Assembly: GCA_025963385.1 (NCBI GenBank)
Contig: JAOPUT010000168.1
Location: 1-54,022, forward strand
DNA length: 54,022 bases
Source of the DNA: Mycobacterium sp.
GTDB taxonomy: Bacteria; Actinomycetota; Actinomycetes; Mycobacteriales; Mycobacteriaceae
Direction of reading: 5' to 3'
Below the pieces are notes generated by a model. The model was not told where the DNA came from and made no database searches. It saw nothing but the letters and a program-made list of their open reading frames with translations. Positions 41,072-49,989 of this stretch are shown piece after piece (positions within the stretch are counted from its first letter, which is position 1; every line of letters begins with the position of its first letter). A program made the position numbers and the translations under genes.

Positions 41072-42085
41072 TTGCTGACCTTGCCTGGCATCGGTGCGAT
41101 CACGTGGACGGGATTCGAGCACCGCTGGCTGTTCCTGTTCGCGCTGGTGCCGATCGGTCTGCTGGTGCTGTACGTCGCGGCGCAGATCCGCAGGCGACGC
41201 CGGGTGGCGCGGTTCGTCGGGGTGGAACCGCGGGACTCCGCGCTGTCCAAGCCGGTGCGGTGGCGTCACGTCCCGATCGCGCTGACGCTCGTCGGCCTGG
41301 TGCTGTTGACCGTCGCGCTCGCCGGGCCGACGCGCGACGTCCGGATCCCGAAGAACCGCGCCGTCATCATGCTCGTCGTCGACGTGTCGCAGTCGATGGG
41401 CGCGACCGACGTCGATCCCACCCGGCTGGCCGCCGCGCAGAAGGCGGCCAAGCAGTTCGCGGGCTCTCTGACGCCGGGGATCAACCTCGGCCTCGTCGCG
41501 TTCGCGGGCAATGCGAATCTGTTGGTCGCGCCGAATCCTGATCACCAGGCCACGGTCAACGCCCTTGACAAACTGCAGACGGCCGACAGGACCGCGACCG
41601 GAGAGGCCATCTTCACCGCACTGCAGTCCATCGCCACGGTCGGGGCCGTCCTGAGCAGTGACGGCGATACCCAGCCTCCTCCCGCGCGCATCGTGCTGCT
41701 CTCGGATGGCGACGAGAACGTGCCCGGCGAGCCCAACAACCCGCGTGGGGCCTACACCGCCGCTCGCTCCGCCAAGGACCAGGGCGTGCCCATCTCGACC
41801 ATCGCGTTCGGCACCGCGGGCGGCTACGTGGACCTGAACGACCAGCGGCTGCCGGTGCCCGTCGGCACCGACCAGATGACGCAGATCGCGCAGCTGTCGG
41901 GCGGCCAGACGTACACCGCCACCAATGTCGACCAGCTGAACCAGAGCTACGAATCGGTGCAGCAACAGATCGGCTACCAGGTGCTCCCCGGCCCGGCCAG
42001 CGAGGGTTGGCTGCGCCTTGCGGTGCTGATCGCGACGATCGGCGCCGTCCTCGCACTGGCGATCAACCGGAGGCTCCCGACATGA
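41072..42085 (+). CDS. VWA-domain membrane protein, Rv1481-like (copy 1)
   Basis: A 337-residue protein with two N-terminal membrane helices ([37 protein letters not shown]), a von Willebrand A domain and a C-terminal helix. The MIDAS metal site is intact (DVSQS at the first strand, [17 protein letters not shown]). The start is probably TTG 41072 with GAAGGG upstream. Its stop overlaps the next ATG (ATGA), and the two genes are tandem paralogues. In M. tuberculosis the relative Rv1481 follows moxR1 and a DUF58 gene; neither is here. Confidence 0.85.
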   Translation: MLTLPGIGAITWTGFEHRWLFLFALVPIGLLVLYVAAQIRRRRRVARFVGVEPRDSALSKPVRWRHVPIALTLVGLVLLTVALAGPTRDVRIPKNRAVIMLVVDVSQSMGATDVDPTRLAAAQKAAKQFAGSLTPGINLGLVAFAGNANLLVAPNPDHQATVNALDKLQTADRTATGEAIFTALQSIATVGAVLSSDGDTQPPPARIVLLSDGDENVPGEPNNPRGAYTAARSAKDQGVPISTIAFGTAGGYVDLNDQRLPVPVGTDQMTQIAQLSGGQTYTATNVDQLNQSYESVQQQIGYQVLPGPASEGWLRLAVLIATIGAVLALAINRRLPT

Positions 42086-43092
42086 CGGTTCCCTTCCTCG
42101 GCCCGCTGGCCCTCTCGGGTTTCGCCCACGCCTGGTACTTCCTGTACCTGCTGATCGTGCTCGCCCTGGTCGCGGTCTACGTCATCGTCCAGTTCGCCCG
42201 CCACCGTCGGGTGCTGCGGTTCGCCAACATGGAGCTCCTGCAGCGGGTGGCACCCGCCGCGAGGAGTCGGCGGTGGCGCCACGTGCCCGCGGTACTGCTG
42301 GTGGTGGCGCTGACGATCCTGGCGATCGCCCTTGCCGCGCCGACCCACGACGTCCGCATCCCGCGCAACCGCGCGGTGGTGATGTTGGTGATCGACGTGT
42401 CCGAGTCGATGGTCTCGACCGACGTCCCGCCCAATCGGCTGGCCGCCGCCAAGGAGGCGGGCAAGCAGTTCGTCGATGAGCTGACGCCCGGGATCAATCT
42501 GGGTCTGGTCGCGTTCGGCGGAAGCGCGACGCTGCTGGTGTCGCCGACGACCAACCGCGCCGCCATGAAGGCGGCGATCGACACCCTGCAACCGGAGGAG
42601 CGCACCGCCACCGGCGAGGGCATCTTCACCGCCTTGCAGGCCATCGCCAGCGTCGGCGCAATCATGGGTGGCGGCGACACCCCTGCGCCAGCCCACATCG
42701 TGCTGGAATCCGATGGCGCAGAGACCATTCCGCGAAATCCGGACGAACCGCGGGGGGCGTACACGGCAGCGCGGGCGGCCAAGGATCAGGGGGTCGCCAT
42801 CTCCACGATCTCGTTCGGCACTCCGGACGGTGTCGTCAGCATCAACGGCCAGCAGATCGCCGTGCCCGTCGACGACGCGACGCTGCAGCAGATCACAGAC
42901 ATCACCGGCGGCCAGACGTTCCACGCGGGCAGCCTCGCGCAGCTGAAGCAGGTGTACTCCACGCTGCAGCAGCAGATCGGCTACGAGACCATCCGCGGGG
43001 ACGCCAGCGACGCGTGGATCCGCCTCGGTGCGGTGCTGATGGCCGCCGCCGTCCTCGCCTCGGTCCTCACCAACCGCCGGGTCCCGGTCTGA
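42082..43092 (+). CDS. VWA-domain membrane protein, Rv1481-like (copy 2)
   Basis: A 336-residue paralogue of the preceding gene and the closer of the two to Rv1481 ([39 protein letters not shown]). Same architecture: two N-terminal helices, a VWA domain with intact MIDAS (DVSESM), and one C-terminal helix. It overlaps the first copy by 4 bp. The pair probably forms a membrane complex, perhaps a chaperone-type partner of a MoxR AAA+ ATPase encoded elsewhere. Convergent with the Mo-oxidoreductase (9-bp gap). Confidence 0.9.
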   Translation: MTVPFLGPLALSGFAHAWYFLYLLIVLALVAVYVIVQFARHRRVLRFANMELLQRVAPAARSRRWRHVPAVLLVVALTILAIALAAPTHDVRIPRNRAVVMLVIDVSESMVSTDVPPNRLAAAKEAGKQFVDELTPGINLGLVAFGGSATLLVSPTTNRAAMKAAIDTLQPEERTATGEGIFTALQAIASVGAIMGGGDTPAPAHIVLESDGAETIPRNPDEPRGAYTAARAAKDQGVAISTISFGTPDGVVSINGQQIAVPVDDATLQQITDITGGQTFHAGSLAQLKQVYSTLQQQIGYETIRGDASDAWIRLGAVLMAAAVLASVLTNRRVPV

Positions 43093-43101
43093 CGAAACGT
43101 C

Positions 43102-44637
43102 CTACGAGACGTTGAAGGCCACGGTATGCCAGCCGGTGGCGCCGTCGGGCACGACGTCCGCGACGTCCGAGGTCTGCACGGCGCCGCTGCCGTCGGTCGC
43201 GCGCACCGTGACCGTGTGCGGGCCTGGTTCGTTGGCCTGCCACGGGAAACTCCACAGCCGCCAGGTGTCCTCGGAGTAGCTGGCGCCGAGCTGCGCGGGT
43301 TGCCACGGTCCGTCGTCGATGCGCACATCGACCGCCTTGACGCCGCGCGGCTGCGCCCATGCGACGCCGCCGAAGGTGGTCGGACCGCGTGCCACGTCGG
43401 CACCGCTGCGGGGCACCTCGATCTTCGACTCGGTCTTGATGGGTCCGTGTGCCGACCATCCGAGCTCGGTCCAGTACGCCTTGGCGCGGTCGAAACGGGT
43501 GAGCTCCAGATCGACGACCCACTTGGTCGCGGACACGTAGCCGTACAGCCCCGGCACGACGAGGCGCGCCGGGTAGCCGTGTTCGGTGGGCAGCGGGGCG
43601 TCGTTCATCCCGATGGCCAGAAGGGAGTCGCGCTGCTGGGTCAGTGCCTCGACCGGTGTGCCCGCGGTGAAGCCGTCGATCGACCTCGACAGCACCATGT
43701 CGGCGTCGGGATGAACACCGGCCCCTGCCAACAGGTCTCGCACCCGGTAGCCGGTCCACTTGGCAGTCGAGATGAGATCGCCCCCGACGGGATTGGACAC
43801 GCACGTCATGGTCACGATCTCCTCGACGACCTCGAACCCCTCCAGGTCGTCGAACGTCAGCGTGACCTCGCGGTCGACCATGCCGTGGATCTTGAGCCTC
43901 CAGTCGGCCCTGCTGAGTTGCGGCACGCTCAGCGCAGTGTCGATCCGGTAGAAGTCGGCGTTCGGGGTGATGAACGGCGACAGTTCTACTCCGGGAGGCT
44001 GGACGGCAGGCGGGACGGCAGGCGCTGCGGTGGGTGCGGTCGGCACCGCGAAGGCGTTGCGGTCCTGTGCCACTGAGGAAGTCAGCCGGCTCAGCACCGC
44101 GCCCGCGACACCGGCGGCCACACCGGCGCCGAGGAAGCCGAGCGTCACCAGCGAATGGCGCCTGCCCTGATCGGGTGCACCGGCGAAGCGGCCCGCGACG
44201 AGCATGCGAAGGACGAGTACTCCGCACGCCGTGCCGAGCAGTGTGGGGACGACGTCGACGGGTGTGGCGCCTGCCCGACTGAGCACGGCGGCGCAGCCGA
44301 TCACGCCTGCCACGACGATCGCGATGCTGCCCACGGGTCGGCGCCGCGTCTCGTATTGCGCCGTGAGAGCGGCGATCACGCCGATGCCCACCAGCACGAC
44401 GACGGTCAGGAACAACTTGTCGGACGTGCCGAACAGCTGGATCGCCCATTCCTTGACCGGCCCGGGAGTGAGGTCGATGACGGCCGAGCCGATCGCGGTT
44501 CTCGAGTCGGCGTGCGGGCCGAATGGCACCGCACTGAGTTGCGCCACCCCCAGTGCCACCGCAGCGGCGGCGAGTCCGGTGAGCCCGCTCGGCCGAACGT
44601 CGGCGGGTACGTCCTGGTGGGTAGCCGTGTCGGCCAT
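43102..44637 (-). CDS. membrane-anchored molybdopterin-dependent oxidoreductase (Rv0218/sulfite-oxidase fold)
   Basis: A 511-residue protein. The first about 190 residues hold five or so hydrophobic segments; the rest is a sulfite-oxidase-fold Mo domain and a C-terminal Mo-co dimerisation (Ig-like) domain. The Mo-ligating Cys is in VTMTCVSNPVGG (about residue 290), with WTGYRVRDLLAGAG and HGYPARLVVPGLYG as family motifs. Position of the soluble part relative to the membrane suggests an extracytoplasmic enzyme. Substrate unknown. Start ATG 44637. Confidence 0.9.
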   Translation of the reverse strand: MADTATHQDVPADVRPSGLTGLAAAAVALGVAQLSAVPFGPHADSRTAIGSAVIDLTPGPVKEWAIQLFGTSDKLFLTVVVLVGIGVIAALTAQYETRRRPVGSIAIVVAGVIGCAAVLSRAGATPVDVVPTLLGTACGVLVLRMLVAGRFAGAPDQGRRHSLVTLGFLGAGVAAGVAGAVLSRLTSSVAQDRNAFAVPTAPTAAPAVPPAVQPPGVELSPFITPNADFYRIDTALSVPQLSRADWRLKIHGMVDREVTLTFDDLEGFEVVEEIVTMTCVSNPVGGDLISTAKWTGYRVRDLLAGAGVHPDADMVLSRSIDGFTAGTPVEALTQQRDSLLAIGMNDAPLPTEHGYPARLVVPGLYGYVSATKWVVDLELTRFDRAKAYWTELGWSAHGPIKTESKIEVPRSGADVARGPTTFGGVAWAQPRGVKAVDVRIDDGPWQPAQLGASYSEDTWRLWSFPWQANEPGPHTVTVRATDGSGAVQTSDVADVVPDGATGWHTVAFNVS

Positions 44638-44735
44638 GACGCCACGGTACCGACTCCGCCACCCGAGGGCCCCGACGCATGGTGGCGTCGGTTAGGTTGC
44701 TTTACAGTCTGGCCTCATTTTGGAAAGGGAGCGTT

Positions 44736-45515
44736 ATGGAGATCTCGGGCAAGAAGGCGATCGTCGTGGGTGGCGCGTCGGGCTTCGGACGTGCGACCGC
44801 GGAGTCGCTGGCCGCGCGCGGCGCAAGCGTGGCGATCCTGGACCGGCCTCAATCCGACGGCAAGAACGTCGCCGCCGGGATCGGGGCGGCGTTCCACGAG
44901 GTCGACGTGACCGACTTCGCAGGCACGGAGACCGTCCTGCAACAGGCGATCGACGACCTCGGCGGTCTGCACGTCATCGTGACCACCGCGGGTGGCGGCA
45001 TCGGCGAGCGCACCATCAGCAAGAACGGTCCGCATCCTCTCGAGTCCTTCCGCCAGAGCGTCGACCTCAACCTCGTCGGCACCTTCAACATCAGCCGGCT
45101 CGCGGCGTGGCAGATGAGCAAGCAGGAACCCGTCGACCCCGAGGACGGGGGAGAGGCCGAAGAGCGTGGCGTCATCATCAACACGGCATCCATCGCCGCC
45201 TTCGAGGGACAGATCGGGCAGGTGGCCTACACCGCGTCCAAGGCGGCGATCGCCGGAATGTGTCTGACCATGGCGCGCGATCTGGGCAGCCTGGGCATCC
45301 GGGTGCTGGCCATCGCGCCCAGCCTGTTCGCCACCGGACTCACCAAGGGCATCCCCGACGAGTTCGCCAGCGCGCTGACCAAGGACGCGGCGTTCCCGAA
45401 ACGGCTGGGAAGGCCCGAGGAGTACGCCAAGTTGGTCACCGCGATCGTCGACAACCCGATGCTCAACGGCCAGTGCATCCGGCTGGACGCAGGACAACGT
45501 TTCGCGCCGAAGTAG
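44736..45515 (+). CDS. SDR, 3-hydroxyacyl-CoA dehydrogenase type 2-like
   Basis: A 259-residue NAD-dependent SDR. It has VVGGASGFGRATAE (cofactor loop), the usual NNAG replaced by TTAGGG, and the active site NTASIAAFEG then AYTASKAAIAG (Tyr-x3-Lys). The sequence style and the FATGLTKGIPDE segment match HSD17B10-type 3-hydroxyacyl-CoA dehydrogenases. The ATG at 44736 has GGAAAGGGAG upstream. Monocistronic or co-transcribed with the PoxB-like gene 102 bp downstream. Confidence 0.9.
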   Translation: MEISGKKAIVVGGASGFGRATAESLAARGASVAILDRPQSDGKNVAAGIGAAFHEVDVTDFAGTETVLQQAIDDLGGLHVIVTTAGGGIGERTISKNGPHPLESFRQSVDLNLVGTFNISRLAAWQMSKQEPVDPEDGGEAEERGVIINTASIAAFEGQIGQVAYTASKAAIAGMCLTMARDLGSLGIRVLAIAPSLFATGLTKGIPDEFASALTKDAAFPKRLGRPEEYAKLVTAIVDNPMLNGQCIRLDAGQRFAPK

Positions 45516-45617
45516 GCGTTCCCACGTAAGGTGATCTCGACGCGGAAACCGTCGCTACGCGCGGGTTTCCGCGCCGAAGCCACCTGCGCCGAAAACAGCA
45601 TGGGAAGGGGCCACGGG

Positions 45618-47354
45618 ATGGCGACCGTCGCAACTCAGATGCTCGCAGCCTTGATGCGGAGCGGCGTGCGGCGCGTCTACGGTCTGCCCGGCGACAGCCT
45701 CAACGGGTTCACCGACGCCATCCGCCGCTCCGACGACGTCAGCTGGGAGCACGTCAGGCACGAGGAGACGGCTGCCTTCGCCGCGGCCGCCGATGCCGCA
45801 CTGACCGGTCAGCTCGCGGTGTGCGCGGGCAGCTGCGGGCCTGGCAACCTGCACCTCATCAACGGACTCTTCGACGCCCAGCGCTCCCGGGTGCCGGTGT
45901 TGGCCATCGCGGCGCACATCCCGCGCAGCGAGATCGGCTCGGAGTACTTCCAGGAGACCCACCCTCAGGACCTCTTCGCCGAGTGCAGCGTCTACTGCGA
46001 ACTGGTCAGCACCCCGGAGATGGCGCCCCGCATCCTGGAGATGGCGATGCGCGCCGCGATCGAGGAGAACGGCGTCGCCGTCATCGTGGTGCCCGGCGAG
46101 ATATTCCTCGCTCGCGCAGTGGAATCCGCATGGCTCACCAAGCCGATCCTGCCCACTCGATCCGTGGTGCGGCCCGACGACGAGGGACTTCGCCTTGCCG
46201 CCGAGATCCTCAACGGCTCCGAACGGGTCACCATCCTCGGCGGGGCCGGGGTGCAGGGCGCCCACGATGCCCTCGTCCAACTGGCGGGCACCCTGAACGC
46301 CCCCGTCGTACATGCGCTGCGCGGCAAGGAGTTCATCGAGTACGACAACCCTTACGACGTCGGCATGACCGGACTGCTCGGATTCGCGTCGGGTTACAAG
46401 GCCATCAAGGAAGCGGACACCCTGCTGATGCTGGGCACCGACTTCCCGTATCAACAGTTCTATCCGGAGAACGCCCGCATCGTGCAGGTCGACGTCCGCG
46501 GCAGGAACCTCGGCCGCCGCACCCCGGTCGACCTGGGACTGGTCGGCACGGTCGCCGACACGCTGGCGGCCCTGCAACCGCTGCTCGCCCAGAAGTCGTC
46601 GCGCGAGCACCTCGACCGGTCGCTGCGCCACTACGCCAAGACGCGCAAGACAATGGACGGACTGGCGGTCAACGACCGCGACAAGACTCCCATCCGGCCC
46701 GAATACCTTGCGGGCCTTGCCAATCGGCTCGCGTCCGATGACGCGGTGTTCACCGTCGACGTCGGCTCGCCCGTCGTATGGGCGGCCAGGTACCTGCAGA
46801 TGAACGGCAAACGCAGGCTCGTCGGCTCCTTCAACCACGGCACCATGGCCTGCGCCCTGCCCCACGCCATCGGCGCGCAGACGGCCTACCCCGGCAGGCA
46901 GGTCGTCGCGTTCGCAGGCGACGGCGGGCTGACGATGCTGTTCGGTGAGCTCATCACGCTGCTGCAGAACCGCCTGCCGGTGAAGGTGATCGTCTTCAAC
47001 AACTCCTCGCTGAACTTCGTCGAGCTTGAGATGAAGGCCGCGGGGATCGTCAACTTCGGCACCGATCTCGTCAATCCGGACTTCGCCGCCGTCGGCCGCA
47101 CGCTGGGCGCGTTCGGGCGACGCGTCGAGCATCCCAGCGACCTGGAGCAGGCGCTGACGGATGCCTTCGCTCACGACGGTCCCGCGATCGTCGACGTGGT
47201 GACCGCCCGCCAGGAGCTCTCGATCCCGCCGGCCATCAGCGCAGAGCAGGCGAAGGGCTTCTCGCTGTACGCGATCCGCACGATCATGGCAGGGCGTGCC
47301 GATGAGTTGCTCGATTTGGTCACCACCAACGTGTCGCGGCGAATTCTGGACTGA
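45618..47354 (+). CDS. thiamine-diphosphate enzyme, pyruvate oxidase/dehydrogenase (PoxB)-like
   Basis: A 578-residue TPP enzyme with the three-domain layout of PoxB/acetolactate synthase. The activating Glu is in VRHEETAAFAA (about residue 50), and the TPP/Mg motif is FAGDGGLTMLFGELITLLQ ending in VFNNSSLN. LPGDSLNGFTDAIR and YFQETHPQDLF are typical of PoxB. It would decarboxylate pyruvate to acetate (quinone-linked) or another 2-oxoacid. Start ATG 45618 with GGAAGGGG upstream; ATG 45600 is an alternative. Confidence 0.92.
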   Translation: MATVATQMLAALMRSGVRRVYGLPGDSLNGFTDAIRRSDDVSWEHVRHEETAAFAAAADAALTGQLAVCAGSCGPGNLHLINGLFDAQRSRVPVLAIAAHIPRSEIGSEYFQETHPQDLFAECSVYCELVSTPEMAPRILEMAMRAAIEENGVAVIVVPGEIFLARAVESAWLTKPILPTRSVVRPDDEGLRLAAEILNGSERVTILGGAGVQGAHDALVQLAGTLNAPVVHALRGKEFIEYDNPYDVGMTGLLGFASGYKAIKEADTLLMLGTDFPYQQFYPENARIVQVDVRGRNLGRRTPVDLGLVGTVADTLAALQPLLAQKSSREHLDRSLRHYAKTRKTMDGLAVNDRDKTPIRPEYLAGLANRLASDDAVFTVDVGSPVVWAARYLQMNGKRRLVGSFNHGTMACALPHAIGAQTAYPGRQVVAFAGDGGLTMLFGELITLLQNRLPVKVIVFNNSSLNFVELEMKAAGIVNFGTDLVNPDFAAVGRTLGAFGRRVEHPSDLEQALTDAFAHDGPAIVDVVTARQELSIPPAISAEQAKGFSLYAIRTIMAGRADELLDLVTTNVSRRILD

Positions 47355-47400
47355 TCACGCCGGGCACCAGCACGGGCACACGGCGTCATACGCCCGTCGC

Positions 47401-48075
47401 TCAGGCGGGTCGAGGGACGGAGGCCTTGAGCCCCTGGCCGATCCACGCCGGGATGGCGCGTCGGACCTCGGTTGGACCGGACACCGCCACGCTGCCGTCG
47501 AGCACTGCGTGCGACCAGCCGATGTCACCGCGCCAGATCCGGGTGAGCGTCATCAAGCTGGTCTCCACGGTGCCCGTGACCTCGTACCCGGGATCGAAGT
47601 CGCAGACGTCGGCGCGTCCGTCGGCCACGACCAGCCACCACCGCGACGCCTTGGCCGCCACATCGTCGAGTTGAAATGCGACCGTGGTGCGCGAGCGGGG
47701 CCACTCGTCGATCGCGATGGTGCGGTGGATGTCCCACATCAGCAGGTGCGGATCGAGGTCCGCCTCACCCAGTTCACCGACCCAGCGAGTTCCCCATCGG
47801 CCCAGCGCGTCGACGACCTCGCCGAGTTCCTGGCCGGCCTGCGTCAGTGAGTAGCTCGTGCGCCCGTCGATCTCGGCGCGCTCCACCACACCCGCGCGAG
47901 TGAGCGATTTGAGTCGCTTGGACAGCAGCGCCGGCGACATCTTCGGAACACCGCGCCGTAGATCGTTGAAATGTCTACTGCCGAGCAGCAATTCGCGCAC
48001 GACGAGCAAGGTCCACCGTTCGTCGAGGAGTTCCATCGCCTTCGACATCGGACAGAATTGGCCATAACCGGACAC
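47401..48075 (-). CDS. HxlR-family regulator with extended C-terminal domain
   Basis: A 224-residue winged-helix regulator. Residues 1-100 are the HxlR domain (FCPMSKAMELLDERWTLLVVREL, then GVPKMSPALLSKRLKSL). The additional about 110 residues (AFQLDDVAAKASRWWLVVADGRADVC) form a sterol-carrier-like domain found in a subset of HxlR proteins and may bind ligand. The GTG at 48075 has GGAGGTGAC upstream. Divergent from the methyltransferase at 48212, which it probably regulates. Confidence 0.9.
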   Translation of the reverse strand: MSGYGQFCPMSKAMELLDERWTLLVVRELLLGSRHFNDLRRGVPKMSPALLSKRLKSLTRAGVVERAEIDGRTSYSLTQAGQELGEVVDALGRWGTRWVGELGEADLDPHLLMWDIHRTIAIDEWPRSRTTVAFQLDDVAAKASRWWLVVADGRADVCDFDPGYEVTGTVETSLMTLTRIWRGDIGWSHAVLDGSVAVSGPTEVRRAIPAWIGQGLKASVPRPA

Positions 48076-48094
48076 GTCGTCACCTCCATCGGCA

Positions 48095-48122
48095 TCCAGT
48101 ACGCACGAAGAAGTCCAGTACG
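48095..48122. promoter_or_regulatory. direct repeat in HxlR/methyltransferase promoter
   Basis: TCCAGTACG occurs at 48095-48103 and 48114-48122, 19 bp apart, between the divergent HxlR and methyltransferase genes; CCGGTACAG follows at 48138-48146. Candidate HxlR binding sites overlapping the promoters. Confidence 0.35.
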
Positions 48123-48211
48123 GATATAGAACCAGTGCCGGTACAGATTTGTAACTAGATCACCCACATCCTGCTGCGTGACGATGAAGGCACCGAACAG
48201 GAGGAGCTGGG

Positions 48212-49036
48212 ATGAGTACCGTCGTGCAGGACCGCGAACTGGAAGCCAAGCATCGAGCGCTGTGGGCGCTGGGCGACTACGGGGCGATCGCCGACCGCGT
48301 GGTGGCCCCGCTGGGGCCGACGCTGGTGTCGGCGACCGGCGTGGGCAGGGGTGACCGCGTGCTCGACGTGGCGGCGGGCACCGGCAACGCGGCGATCGCG
48401 GCCGCCGCCGTGGGAGCCGAGGTGACCGCGAGCGATCTGTGTCCGCGACTGCTCGAGGAGGGGCGTGCCATCGCGACGCAGAAGGGGATCGCGCTCGACT
48501 GGCGCGAGGCCAACGCCGAGGCGCTGCCCTTCGCCGACGGCGAGTTCGACGCGGTGCTCTCGTGCATCGGGGTGATGTTCGCGCCGCACCACCAGCAGTC
48601 GGCCGACGAGCTGCTGCGCGTGTGTCGGCCCGGTGGCAGGATCGGCCTACTCAGTTGGACGCCAGAGGGATTCATCGGCAGGTTGTTCGCCACGATGAAG
48701 CCGTACGTGGCGCCGCCGCCGGCGGGCGTGTCGGCGCCGCCGCTGTGGGGGAGCGAGGATCACGTCCGCGCCCTGCTCGGCGACCGGGTCACCGACGTGG
48801 TGACCGAGCGTCGAGGACTACCCGTCACGTCATTCGCCGATGGTGAACGGTTCCGGGAGTACTTCAAGGCCAACTACGGTCCGACGATCGCGGCCTACCG
48901 CGGTCTCGGAGATGACGAGACGCGGATCAAGGCTCTGGACGCCGACATCGACCGACTGGCAGACGGGTCGCTCTCGTCCGGGACGTCGACCATGGAGTGG
49001 GAGTACCTCGTGGTGGTCGCGACCAAGCGTGCCTAG
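48212..49036 (+). CDS. class I SAM-dependent methyltransferase
   Basis: A 274-residue methyltransferase. Motif I is VLDVAAGTGNAAIAAAA (about residues 50-66), the acidic motif is VTASDLCPRLLEEG, and post-motif FDAVLSCIGVMFAPHHQQSADELLRVCRPGG is UbiE/methyltransferase-11-like. The protein is soluble. The ATG at 48212 has AGGAGGAG upstream. Substrate unknown. Its stop overlaps that of the convergent IclR gene by 4 bp (CTAG). Confidence 0.92.
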   Translation: MSTVVQDRELEAKHRALWALGDYGAIADRVVAPLGPTLVSATGVGRGDRVLDVAAGTGNAAIAAAAVGAEVTASDLCPRLLEEGRAIATQKGIALDWREANAEALPFADGEFDAVLSCIGVMFAPHHQQSADELLRVCRPGGRIGLLSWTPEGFIGRLFATMKPYVAPPPAGVSAPPLWGSEDHVRALLGDRVTDVVTERRGLPVTSFADGERFREYFKANYGPTIAAYRGLGDDETRIKALDADIDRLADGSLSSGTSTMEWEYLVVVATKRA

Positions 49037-49914
49037 GCTCCGATGGCGTCGGCCGCCAAGGTGAGACGCCGTCCGATCACGGCGACCTCGTCGGCGGTCT
49101 GGGGTCGCAGCGGGTGCACGGCGAGTATCAATGCCACGCTTTGGGATTGGTCGAACACCGGTGCCGCGATCGTGGCGACCGGCCGCGCATCGACGCCGTC
49201 CTCGTCGGTGAAGCCGACCATGGTCTCGACCAGAAGCTGATCCATGATCTGCCGGACGTGGGAGGGCATGCCGTCGCTCTGGAGGTCGCCGACCAGCTGA
49301 GCGGTCTTGGCCAGTGCGGGCGTGGTGAGGTCGACGTCGTAGCCGCGCTCGCGGGTGCGGGACAGCGTCTTTGCGAGAGTCTCGGAGAGGGCGGCGTTGG
49401 CACCGGCGGTGCGCTGGATCCACGCCTGCTGACCGTCGGGGGTGTCCCACGCCGCGAAGGCGACGCCGAACGGCGGGGCGTACGGGATGCGCTCGCCGGG
49501 AAAACCCGCGGGATCTGACGGGTCCCCGCCCTCGTAGGCGGTGATCATCAGGGAGTCCGCGTGCCGTTCGAGCACCGACGCCCGGAAGCCAAGTTCGTCC
49601 GAGAGGGCCACGGCCGCCGCGCGTGCCGCGTGGGCGAGCGATCGGGTGGCATCCGCGCGGCCGGCGAGCACCGCCAGCGCGGGTCCGAGCGAGAAGGTCT
49701 TGTCCACGGGATCCCGACTGACCCAGCCGTGGTCGGACAGGGTCTTGAGGATGGCGTGCACCGTGCCCTGGGTCAGGTCGAGTTCTCTTGCCACGTCGGT
49801 GAACCGGAGCCGCTCGTGGCCCGGCCGCGCGAGGAGCTCGACGACGGCCATGACGCGTTCCGTCGGTGCTGACGTGGACCCTCTAATGCTTGACTCCTCG
49901 CTTGCCATCGGCAT
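49033..49914 (-). CDS. IclR-family regulator
   Basis: A 293-residue IclR protein. The N-terminal winged helix has RVMAVVELLARPGHERLRFTDVARELDLTQGTVHAIL (about 15-51, split here by helix turns). The C-terminal GAF-like effector domain includes RIPYAPPFGVAFAAW and a late GVDARPVATIAAPVFD. IclR proteins usually control catabolic operons in response to aromatic or short organic acids. It is divergent from the alcohol dehydrogenase operon at 49990, and an 18-bp perfect inverted repeat lies between them. Confidence 0.92.
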   Translation of the reverse strand: MPMASEESSIRGSTSAPTERVMAVVELLARPGHERLRFTDVARELDLTQGTVHAILKTLSDHGWVSRDPVDKTFSLGPALAVLAGRADATRSLAHAARAAAVALSDELGFRASVLERHADSLMITAYEGGDPSDPAGFPGERIPYAPPFGVAFAAWDTPDGQQAWIQRTAGANAALSETLAKTLSRTRERGYDVDLTTPALAKTAQLVGDLQSDGMPSHVRQIMDQLLVETMVGFTDEDGVDARPVATIAAPVFDQSQSVALILAVHPLRPQTADEVAVIGRRLTLAADAIGA

Positions 49915-49947
49915 AACGTCACTCACTAATCGATATCTCGAAAGTAT

Positions 49948-49965
49948 TTCTCGACTATTCGAGAA
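49948..49965. promoter_or_regulatory. 18-bp inverted repeat, candidate IclR operator
   Basis: TTCTCGA-CTAT-TCGAGAA is a perfect inverted repeat with 7-bp arms, centred between the divergent IclR and dehydrogenase genes. A further half-site TCTCGAA lies at 49936-49942. It ends 24 bp before the dehydrogenase ATG. Confidence 0.55.
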
Positions 49966-49989
49966 TGGCAAGCCAGCGGGGCGGTGTGG

